NCBI GenBank assembly: GCA_014904845.1
Contig: MU119234.1
Location: 1 to 64,000, forward strand
DNA: 64,000 nt
DNA from: Acephala macrosclerotiorum
Lineage: Eukaryota > Ascomycota > Leotiomycetes > Helotiales > Mollisiaceae
Reading direction: 5' to 3'
The position numbers and the translations under genes are program-made. Positions 39,131-49,045 of this stretch are shown in pieces. Under the pieces are notes generated by a model. The model worked only from the letters and a program-made list of their open reading frames with translations. It was not told the DNA's origin and ran no database searches. How positions within the stretch are numbered: position 1 is the stretch's first letter; every line of letters starts with the position of its first letter.

Positions 39131-40796
39131 ATTATGTGGATATAGGGCTGCAAAAATTGCACATCGTTGGATATCACCGTTAGATTTTGTGCTCGCATTA
39201 GAAGCGGTGTCTTCTGGCATTTATCTTCATCTGCGCGGCGTGCCGAGCATAACTTGTTTTCTCCTTCTATTTCTATTGCTCCTGTTTTATATAGTTCGCT
39301 AGTCGAGTCGACTATAGAATGTACAGCTAGCCCAGGCGAAGAATTTCTTGGATACTTCCAATCATTTCCACGCGCTCGAAATGGCCACTTTTGTCCTCAT
39401 CTCTCATACCTATGTGCCAACTGCTCCGCGCACTACGAGCACAATAGCTCGCCGTAAACCTACCTCGAAGTAATCCAGCATCCTTAACAAGCTCCAGCGC
39501 AGCAAGCTGAGCGAGGCAGAACTCAGCACGCCCCAATCAGCAGCAGCTAATAGTATTGGAGGTGACAAGCTTGAAATCCGAGAACAAGATACGGGAATCG
39601 ATTCGACGGACCGACATTGAACGCCAATTTGAGGTGCTAAAGCTATACTTAACAGATTTGTTGGCAAGGCCAGGACAATTGAGATAATGAGAGGGAGGGC
39701 AAGGAGAGATGATGAGAGGGAGGGCGAAAGGATGCATATTGATATATTAGCATTTATTAGAGTGCCGGTGGGGCATCTCAGGTAGGCATTCCTCGTAATC
39801 TGCACATTGGAAAAGATGCTTCTCGAGTGTGCCATGTATGCACTAAAGCAGAGTATAGCTGGCGTTCTGTCTTCTCGGCCAATGCAGTGGAGCTCTGCCA
39901 ATCAGACTGTCCCCTAAACCTCTTCATTCCACCATCCCCGTCAAGAGATCCATCGTCTCTTTTTCTTTCCGACCACTTACAAACCCTCGAATCATTCCTG
40001 ACTGCCTTACAATGAAGCCTTCTCCAGGATACTCGAGATTCTCTGAAACTCTTCCACAACACCGAGACAGCCCTTGTTGACTGCTATCACACCTGCTCGA
40101 AAGGAAGGATTCTCCCTTTCTGGCCATTGCGCACCAGATCATTCACGGCAGGGTTTTGCGCTAGTGAGGTTACAAAGCACACCGCCTCAGCCTCACCGAC
40201 TAGGGCTACACTTTGCGAGGCTGAATTGAGGCATGCCATCCTTTAGACGGCTTCGATTTGACGGTGCATCCAATATGTGCACAACTTGAACGCCCTCTTG
40301 AAAGTTTGGACATGATATAAACTCGCGTCGGCTGAAGAGAAGAAAGAGATGAAGTTGGGAAGAAAGGTGGAGACTCTTGGCAAGTACATTTTACGTGATC
40401 GTGATTTACCCCTCCATCAATTTGTAGCCAAATATTGTGACAGGGTCTTGCCCTGTGCACCACCTTCTAATCGTGGAAGAAGAGTTGCTCTGACCACAAG
40501 CAGCCGGGCGTGCAATCTCGACAGCTGCGCCGTCTCGATGGCACGCATGCCCACACCGCTAGGCCAATCACAGTACAGGCCAGATTCAAAAAAGGTCAAG
40601 AGGTATGCCGAGACTTTTGAAAAAGCTGATTTTTCCAACACGGGTTATTACGTAAGCAGACTACGTCAAAAATATCCTGTTCGCAAAAATAGTTTACTCT
40701 TCGATTAACGGCAACTCTTCGGTTAAAAGCATTTCCAACATGAGTCAACCACTTCCTGCCTCTGCATAACACAACATCACAACACAACATTACAAC
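39131..40796. other. Intergenic
   Basis: No gene supported. 39688-39733 holds two copies of a purine-rich GATGAGAGGGAGGGC-like motif. Open frames at 39410-39901 (-) and 40349-40708 (+) lack domains. Confidence 0.45.
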
Positions 40797-42076
40797 ATGA
40801 CTTCGAAATTGAGTCCTGAGGATTCGATCGCCCTGATCAAAGCCAACCTCGCCGAAGTCCTCAATCCCGAAATCATCGACGATGTCATCCTCAAGGAGAA
40901 ACGCCCGCTCAAGGTATACTGGGGAACCGCAACGACTGGAAGGCCCCATGCTGGATACTTTGTTCCATGTATGAAGATCGCAGAGCTACTCGCAGCAGGA
41001 TGCCATGTCAAGATTCTCCTCGCAGATATTCACGGCTATCTGGACAACATGAAAGCTCCACTTGCCCTCGTCAAATTCCGCGCGACGTACTATGAATTTA
41101 CGATTAAGTCGCTGCTGAAGGCCGTGGGTGTGGATATCGCTCGTTTGGAGTTCATCCTTGGAAGCTCCTACCAATTGGGCGAGAAATACACAATGGACAG
41201 GTTCAAGCTGGAGGGAATTACAAGAATCTCTGTGGCGCAAAAGGCGGGAGCGGAAGTAGTCAAGCAGACAGAAGACCCCACACTCGGAGGCTTGGTCTAC
41301 CCACTGATGCAAGCGCTGGATGAGCAATACCTTGGCGTGGATGCTCAATTTGGAGGAGTTGATCAACGGAAGATCTTCACATTTGCGCTGGAGAATCTGC
41401 CAAAGATTGGCTACAACGTTCGGGCACATCTCATGAACTCGATGGTACCAGGCTTGGGAGAGGCTGCGAAGATGAGTGCCAGTGATGCAGACTCGAAGAT
41501 AGATCTTCTAGACGACCCAGCTACCGTTGAGAAGAAGTTGAAGAAGGCGAAATGTGTGCCAAAAGAGGTCGAAGGCAATGGAGTCATTGCATTCGTCGAA
41601 CATGTCATTTTCCGAGCAATTTCCTTGAAGGTTGACCACGAACCTGTTTTCAAGGTCGAACGAAGAGACGCAGAACCACTGCTCTACACATCTGTTGAGA
41701 AACTGAAGGAAGACTACGCAGCAGATATTGTGAGTTCCAAGTATACTCTCATGACTCACTGCTAACACAATTCCAGCTCACACCCCAACTCCTAAAAGCC
41801 GCCCTCACCCACCACCTGAACGAACTCCTAAAGCCCATTGTCGCCGAATACAAAGCATCCTCCGATTGGCAAAAGGTCGCGGAAGAAGCGTACCCACCCG
41901 AGAAAGCCGCTGTCAAAGTCAAGAAGGTGAAGGACAAGGGAGACCCTGCAAAGAGAGCCGCTGCTGCTGCCGCACGGCAGGCTGGACAGGCTGTTGTTGC
42001 ACAAACCGATGGACGTGTTGAGGGACCAAATGCCGAAAAGGTTACTATTGGATCAAATACGGAAGAGACATTGTAA
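40797..42076 (+). CDS. TYS1: Cytosolic tyrosyl-tRNA synthetase
   Basis: Charges tRNA-Tyr for cytoplasmic translation. Two exons, 40797-41729 and 41777-42076, joined by a 47-nt GT-AG intron, 410 aa. The class I signature HIGH appears as PHAGYF in GTATTGRPHAGYFVP near residue 50, and KMSKS as KMSAS in AAKMSASDADSKIDL. Tyrosine-pocket and dimer motifs include YQLGEKYTMDRFK, QALDEQYLGVDAQFGGVDQRKIF. The C-terminal tail is short, charged and Ala-rich (KAAVKVKKVKDKGDPAKRAA), with no EMAP-like domain, as in fungal eukaryotic-archaeal type enzymes. No mitochondrial presequence is seen, supporting a cytosolic location. Confidence 0.95.
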
Positions 42077-43183
42077 AAGTTAAAGATATCAGAACCAGAG
42101 CCATAGATTAGAGGCAAAATACCCATGCATTTGCTCTTCCTTGGCATTTTCGCGCCCCGTAAGTTTTCTTGACTCTTTGTTTCTCTCCGATTCTCAACTC
42201 CGCACTGTACATTGGAGTTCTAAAGTCACTTGATAGACCTCGCTCTTTAAGTTCAAGTATGACGCTCTGTGTGGCAGATGTCTAGCCTTCCCACATCCAT
42301 ATAAAAGGGGAATGCCCTCACACCAGGAGCACAACGTCACAACGACACAAGGAGCAAGAAGCGCCTGCGCTCAGGTCACGTTGGTGACCAATAGTAATCT
42401 TACCTCGGTCACACACACCTCTTATCCTGAACAATCATATCTTATCTTGACAGCAATACCTTGCCATCCAGTGGAAGCGTTTTCTTGTGTCAAGGTCCTA
42501 ACGTTTGAGCAAGAAGGAGAGCGCCTTGGAGCAAGGGCAACAAAGAAGGCTTGAGTGTCCTCCGTGGCTGAGCCTGCAAACATCACGGTTCCACATCGGA
42601 AGGAACTCTTCTTCGCCAGTTCGTCTGATGTCCTTGGAGTATCTTCTTGAGTGCTTTTATACTGAAGGGCTAGCTAGTGTGAATCATAGACTACGTTTGA
42701 GGGCTGACCTTGTTCGTGATTCACGGGAATTGTCACTGAGATCGTTCCTTGTGCCTGGCAATTCACTTCAACCATCTTCCGTGTTGGGGCCTTAATAAAT
42801 TTACTAGCAGCCTTTGATTTCTTCATGCTCGTTCACTCTACCATGTTTCGAGAGTCTAAGTCACGGGAGCAGAGGCGTTCGCTGGCGTCATGGCACGCCT
42901 TTCAACGTGTTCACTGCTTCATATGCGATCGCAGAACTCTCTTTTATGCTACGTAATGCCTCCTTCTGTTGACTCTAATTGCTTAATAAAGCTAGTTTAG
43001 AGCTCTCCCATACTATTATCTTCCTATGCGTGCTCTTCAAGAAGGCACAGAGCAGGGGACCAGCAGCGAGTGCCTCTAGTTACAACGATAGGGTCAGCCA
43101 GGCGCGGCTAACGTGTATCTACACTCCCTTGATCAATACCAACCTTTCAATTGAAACTAATCTCGCTGTTTCCGCGGAATGAT
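42077..43183. other. Intergenic
   Basis: No gene supported. Contains the 3' flanks of two genes. Confidence 0.5.
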
Positions 43184-46100
43184 TCAAAGCCCAACATGAA
43201 TGTAAGCAGCCCATACCAGCGGGTCACTCTTCCTCGATACCGCCGTAACCTCAGCCGTTCGAACTCCTCTGCTATCATTCTCATCTTCATCCTCCTCCTC
43301 TTCATTTTCAGAATCTTCCTCTATCTCACCATTCCCCGTCGCTCTAATCTTGTTCCGCCGTTCGCTCAGCGCAAACGTCACAGCACGAAGGTATCTCACA
43401 GCCGTGTGCACCGCGAGAGCAACATCCCCCGTAGTACCAATCCCGTCTTTCAAAATGCTGTATACCTCCTTCGCAACATCAACGGAATACCGATCGGATA
43501 TCTCCCACAGCGAACCGACAACGTGTTGGAAGCCTGCCGAGTGGCAGCCGCTCATGAGGTGAATAGATTCGTCATACAATCCATCATCCTGAGTTTCACC
43601 AGTCGAACATGCAGATAGATATGCAAGCCATGGACTCTGCTTGTACAGATTCAAAGCGATGAGATCCTTGACAGTTAGGGGATTTGTCTTCCAGTCTCGC
43701 AGAAGGAGGCAGCTGCTGGATGGATCAAGAGGGTGTGAAGTCCCGTGCCCGGCGAAATGAAACACGGCACATGTCTTCAGATGGGCTAGTAGCTCCTCTT
43801 TGGTAGGTTCGGGGAGAGTGATTGGGATATTTGTAGGGCTCAGCAGCTTGTCCAGCTCGTCTACCTCTTCTTTAGCATATTTCAGCTTGCTCGCCCCCTC
43901 CGCGTCTCGCACGTAGGTAAGCAGGATCGAGTTGCTAGGCTCTCGGGGATCTCGTTTCTTCTGATTCTGCCGGGTGTACATTAGTGCTTTGATCGACGAG
44001 CTGTAGGATGACAAGACTCGATCCAAAGCAGATGTGTCTCGACCCGGTGAATGGTATCCTGCAGCATGCAGTGGCAATTGACTGAGAGCCCCTGTAGGAA
44101 CCCACCAGACACGTGGCCAGGCCCCGTCAGTAGGCTTGGAGGTGAAGCCAAGTTGGTCAAGAACGGGGCACACCAGTGATGTCCACAGCCATGCCAGGAT
44201 ACGAGACAGCTTTCGGCGATGTTGAGATGTTGTACCAACGCCCCGACGGATTGACCTCAGGTCGGACACACTTTTTTTTGTCTTCCTCTCGAAGGAGAGG
44301 AAGATGTAAGTGATCAATCTTGCCATTCTGGACCAGAATTGCGTCACACTGAGACCCGGCATTGATCACAACGACTGCTTCTCGTGGAGAAGTCGAGACC
44401 CTCGCGAGGTCTTTCGCGCGGGGAGGCTCCAAAAACATCTCGAAGCCCTCTACATCGCGAATCTGCCGCAACACACCTTCGAACTCCCTCGTAAGCTCAT
44501 GCTTTCGATTCAACTCTGTCCTGACCCCAGGTCCTATCATGGCTTCCCCTTGACTTTGAGTTGGCAGCTGGTCTAACTGATTCTGGATCGAGACGAATCT
44601 TGCAGCCAGGTCGGGTCTTTTGGCCTCGAGCAGTGTGACATCGATCCGAGAATCAAATCGTAGGCCGTTGATAATCCCGCGGCCAAACTCCAGGATTTCT
44701 AGGCAGTGGCTCGCACTTTTGCCAATGGCAAACGCAGCAGCCACAGCCATCGTAGTAAAGCCTGCAAAGCGTCTCAACATGTACTGTTGGTCAGTCTGCT
44801 GCAAAGCCCTGGAGCTGACTGAGCGGAGCATGAAGACAGCCTTCTCGGAAACCTCGGCGACCGCCTCAGCCCTACCAAGTTGATGCCACGAGTTGATGGC
44901 CACAATGGCGCATCGGATTCGGATATGAGCAGGAGACAATTCTTGATCCATTCCGGCCTGGCCAACCATGGCGGCTTCAATAAGGTCCATGGGGTCTTTC
45001 TTTTGACGGAACCTGTGGTCTAGACACCTTGCTAGCGCGTCCATAATTTCTGCCGTGAGTGGTCTCTCTGACGGCGACAATCTGACTGCTTCTCTTGCTA
45101 TATCGATTGCTTCGTCAATCTCGGTCAGGTCCTGGATTTGCTCACATCTCTCGCACAGGAGTTGGGCAAGCATTATAGTTCTTCCGGCTCTGTCCAAATG
45201 GTCTTCGGGCGTAACAGCTACTGCTCTCCGCATATGGTCGATGGCTGTGTCGAGATCCTGTCTGTACTTGACATTGTCATGAGAGTATCTCATTAATAGG
45301 CATTGGGAAAAACGGGTAGATAGAAGTGGTAAGGACTCGTGATCAGGTGGCGTGATCCGAATGGCTTCCTTCTGTGTGTTGATTGCCTTCTCGATATCCT
45401 CGATATCATTAGATCGCTCATACAGACGCAGATATGACCCGGAAAGGTTGTTGATCCAAAGTCTTTTTTCGTGGTCTAGAACTGAGGACACCGCCACTGC
45501 TTCCTCACCGCGCTTAATAGCTTCTCGAAGAAGGCTTTCATCTCCCGTCGCGTCGGATTTGTTGGCAAGTGCATTCCTGATGGCGTCAAGAACTCGCGAT
45601 TTTTCAGCAAAGTTGCCGGAAGTATCGACCAGAGCCTCTTCTCCCCTCCGTATGGCCTTATCTAGGTCATCGACATTACCTAAACGTTGGAAATTCCTGA
45701 TGAGATGGGCGACAAGAGCACTAAGGTACCGTGGTCTATCTCGATCTCGTTCGTATGGATGACTTATGGCTTTCGTGTACAAGTCGCCTGCTAGGTGAAG
45801 GTCTGAGAGAGTATCCTTCTGTTCAAACCTCAGAGTGAGGTGACTTGCATAATTATTCAGCAGTCTGGGACCTTCGGGGTGTTTGGGATGCTTCTCAAGG
45901 TATTCGTACACTTCTCTATTGAGGACAATGGCCCGGTCCAATTGCTCGAAGTCTTGCAGGGCCTTTGTTCTCTTGTATTTGAACAGGTTAGTCAAGTCCA
46001 TAGCTAGGAAGTCTTGCCGCAATGGTCGTTCGGGATCTCCCAAAGGCATTCTGGCCAAGATCCGCTCTATGATCCGGCACGCCCGCTCGAGGTCGACAAC

Positions 46101-47081
46101 TCTGTTCGTATGTCGGAATCTCAGTTGCAGAACGTTGTGAAGCTGAAGTAGAGATGCATCCCGATCGAAAGAAGAAGTGAACATAGATTGCTCGATTCTT
46201 CTGATGCCCGCATTAAGATCCTCCATGTGATGTCCGTATTCTTCGAACCTGAGAACCAGACAGTTGCCAAGACAGAAAAGTCGCAAGGACTTCCGCGTTT
46301 CATCCGGGGCGGCTGAGATGCCTTTCTCGCCGAGGAGGATCGCCTGGTCCAGGGCTACCGGATCCTGATCATGATGTTTCCAGTGCAGCCAGGCGAGGGT
46401 GGAAAGTGTGTCTAGCCAGACGTCTCTACCATAGTGGTCAGGTGGTGTAACGGCCAGCGCTTCTTTTAACTTCTGCATGTGCAATGTCTTGTCACCTGGA
46501 CTGTAGGTTTCCTCCTTGTTCGCATCTAGGAATTTTGCAGCTTCTCCAACCGCTGCCCGGGCTCCATCCATGATCTCGTCAAGCGCCACTTGACTACCCG
46601 TGACGGCAGCAACTCTTCCCAGTAACGTGACAATTCCCAACCACCTCGAATATCGCTCTGGGTGTAAAGGGTCTGTAATGCTGAGCAGGTCCTGAGCCCG
46701 ATAGGTAGCCGCCTCAAGGTCGCAAAATTGCCGAGAAGAAAGAGACTTCATCGAGTGCATGACGGTCGTGAGATGGAGGAGTCGATCGTAACTTGGATTA
46801 CTGGAGTCAATGTCGGCCAATGCTTGCTCCAATGTACTGATCGCTATGTTTAAATACTCTTCCCGTCGCGTCTTCAAAAACATTTGATATTGGGCGTAGA
46901 CAAATACTTCAGTCTGCTGAGCATCTCGCAATGGATTCTCCTCAAGCGCTTGTGATAGTTGGACAAGATCTTCAGCTTCCATGTTCTGGAATTCGGTTGC
47001 GATGGTCCCAGACGCTGGTGGAGGTAGTTTATCATAGTATTTGAAGTCACCACTAATGTGGACATCTGTTGTGTCGTCCAT
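43184..47081 (-). CDS. TPR-CHAT caspase-like protease (single-base frame break)
   Basis: About 1,290 residues in two overlapping frames. From 47081 (MDDTTDVHISGD; an upstream ATG at 47156 is also in frame) a 900-residue helical repeat region of TPR type runs with recurring units such as AIRRGEEAL and AIDHMRRAV. The C-terminal CHAT domain follows in another frame from about 44280 to 43184: WPRVWWVPTGALSQLPLHAAG, catalytic His in VFHFAGHGTSHP (about 43746), catalytic Cys in AYLSACSTG (about 43608), and a C-terminal VGSLWEISD block. The frame changes at a run of eight A in the coding strand (T run 44272-44279); conserved residues continue directly across it (REEDKKK then SVSDLRSIRR), so a one-base indel, sequencing error or programmed +1 shift is likely, not an intron. 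CHAT proteins are caspase-fold peptidases. In fungi they often sit beside cell-death effectors. It is divergent from the 329-aa gene. Confidence 0.88.
44272..44279 (-). other. A8 homopolymer where the CHAT gene changes frame
   Basis: Eight A in the coding strand. The upstream frame continues about 40 codons past it into non-conserved sequence, whereas the CHAT domain continues in the +1 frame. Seven or eight A is the difference between broken and intact. Confidence 0.8.
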
Positions 47082-47819
47082 GTCGAAGGGTAGGCAATTG
47101 TTGACCGTAACGCAAAAGAAGTGAGCAAAAGGGAGAGGCGAGAGAGACGAGGTCATCGGCTTGGAAGTCGAGAGTATTCATGATACAGCCTTGCGGCCGT
47201 TAGGCATGTGAGACCGCCTCTACATATCCAGATAGTACTCTCGACGTGACTCGGCATGTTTTGAAGAATGAGTTTAGTTCCTGGCTTTAATTTTCCCAAA
47301 GCCTTGCCGTGGAGAAGAAGCACAAGGCTGGACAGCAACAAGCAAGGTGAGTCGGGCGAGAGTCAACGCGTCCCGAGCCAATTTTGTGTCACCATGCAGC
47401 AAGGCAGCCGCAGCACGAATGGCCAATAGAGTGAGGGTAAGGATCCTGTTTGGCTAGCTCCGAGAGCTGGAAGTTGGGCAGAGCTGAAGTAGCCTTTCGT
47501 GACGTGGCACCTGGATGCCCCATGCAGCATAATCGAGATGCGAACTCCAATCAGAATGGAGAAACACTTAACCTCTGCTGTCTGCGCTTGGCTTTATGAG
47601 CCTTGAGGGGACTACGAGTGGTATCGCATGCAGAAGGTACAGAATGCGGTGTTTGTGAAGCATTCCGAGGGATTTCAGGTCTCGCATTGTTGACACAATT
47701 GCATAGCCCAGATGCTAGTAGATAGATATCTAGTCCAAAGTCAAAGTTCACATCACTGGTTTATCGGTCTTCCGTTCTAAAACGCATGTCTCTTGATAAT
47801 TTTCCCACTCATATTCGCC
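47082..47819. promoter_or_regulatory. Divergent intergenic region between the CHAT gene and the 329-aa gene
   Basis: About 740 bp between two divergent start codons. It would carry both promoters. No specific binding motif is claimed; a small minus-strand frame at 47153-47341 has no domain. Confidence 0.5.
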
Positions 47820-48915
47820 ATGCACGGCACACAGAAGCGGACTTACCTGGTGTACAGCCGGGGTATGCAGCCCGATGAAATGCTGTTGGGAAGTCTGTAC
47901 TTAGACCCCGCCAATCCACTTGACGGCGAGAGGAAGCGATTCGACTATCGCCTGAGGTAAGCCCCCAATCACACCACAAGCCATGATGTTTATTGCTCAT
48001 CGTGTGGTAGTGACAAGGAACTCCAGGACTGGGCTGGAGAGCCAGAAATCGACGAGCCCTGTAGCTTGAGGTTCATTTCGTCCCGGGAATGGCTTGTCAA
48101 TGCCGGGGTTATGGAAGTTCTGGGAGGGAAGGCTGGGACGGAGCAGTCGGAAGAGATCATTGTGTGTGGCATGTCCGGTCGGCGCCTTCAGGTCAAAAGG
48201 TAATACCCATGATTTTCGTCTGCGACCTGTACATGCTGATGAGATGTCCAGGCCGGAATCCTTTCTGAATGAAGTTGTGCTGTCATCGCCAAAGGCTATT
48301 GACTGGCTGAGACGGCAATTGTCAGTATCCAGGGCGATGTTCTACAGTCGAAAGATGAGAATCGGAGAAGCAAGGTATCCCAGAATCTGGCTGCTTACGG
48401 GAATACAATACATCCGTGAAGCTGGAATTGTGAATACCAAGCGTCAATCGATTGAGGCTGCCGTTTCGTTGTCAATGCCACCGCCTGATCCGGTGGCGGC
48501 CGCTGTATCAATTCTCACAGGCCAAAACGGGTTGACACTAGAAGGAGAGGGCAATATGGCTTCGGCCACAAACGCAGCTTACTACCACAAGGACGAAAGA
48601 GTGTGGGCGGCGCAGTTCACGCCCTTGGATGTGCGTTTCTCTCGAGCAGGACGGGGCGATGAAGCAGGACTGCTCAGTCAGATCCAGCTTCGATCACTCC
48701 CCGACCTCGGAAGCAAAGGAGTTCGAGGTGATGAGGCACAGAATGCTAGAAATGCTATTGAGGAGGTGGCAAGTGTGATTGGGCTGGACGTGGAGAATAT
48801 GAAGATCTGGGACAATGACCCAGAAACACTTCTCAATGATATGGAGGATGTGGAATGGGGCTTGCTGGAAAGTTACATGTATTTAGGCGACTCAACGCGG
48901 CCCGGAGAACAGTAA
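47820..48915 (+). CDS. 329-aa protein of unknown family, candidate gasdermin-like effector
   Basis: Three exons, 47820-47956, 48011-48199 and 48252-48915, with consistent phases, 329 aa. The start MHGTQKRTYLVYSRGMQPDE is the first ATG before a spliced coding run. There is no signal peptide and no named domain. Visible order: beta-type N-terminus with LLGSLYLDPANP, an acidic region, the strand RIWLLTGIQYIREAGIV, a Gly/Ala/Pro segment (PPPDPVAAAVSILTGQNG), a second strand VWAAQFTPLDVRFSR, and an acidic helical C-terminal tail after SLPDLGSKGVR. Size, the strand-loop-strand pattern with a long central loop, and a CHAT protease next door resemble fungal gasdermin-like proteins (HET-Q1, RCD-1). 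This family call is inference and could be wrong. It is divergent from the CHAT gene and convergent, 130 bp apart, with the C14 gene. Confidence 0.7.
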
Positions 48916-49045
48916 AAAAGTGTAGTTTGGTTGCGATCGTACACAGTACTTGAGTGTCCTAAAAACCATCAGACACCCACAGCTCTTTCCTCGTACTTAT
49001 CCTTACCTATTGATGCATCGCTTTGAGAAGCCCAATTCAAAACTG

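Noticed and set aside
39410..39901. 163-aa minus-strand frame
   Set aside because: Ser/Leu-rich and partly built on a purine-rich repeat; no domain or start context.
44220..44300. Intron to explain the CHAT frame change
   Set aside because: No donor-acceptor pair of sensible length preserves the conserved residues on both sides of the A8 run.
44310..46140. Several plus-strand Ser/Arg-rich frames
   Set aside because: Antisense to the TPR-CHAT gene; composition reflects the opposite strand.
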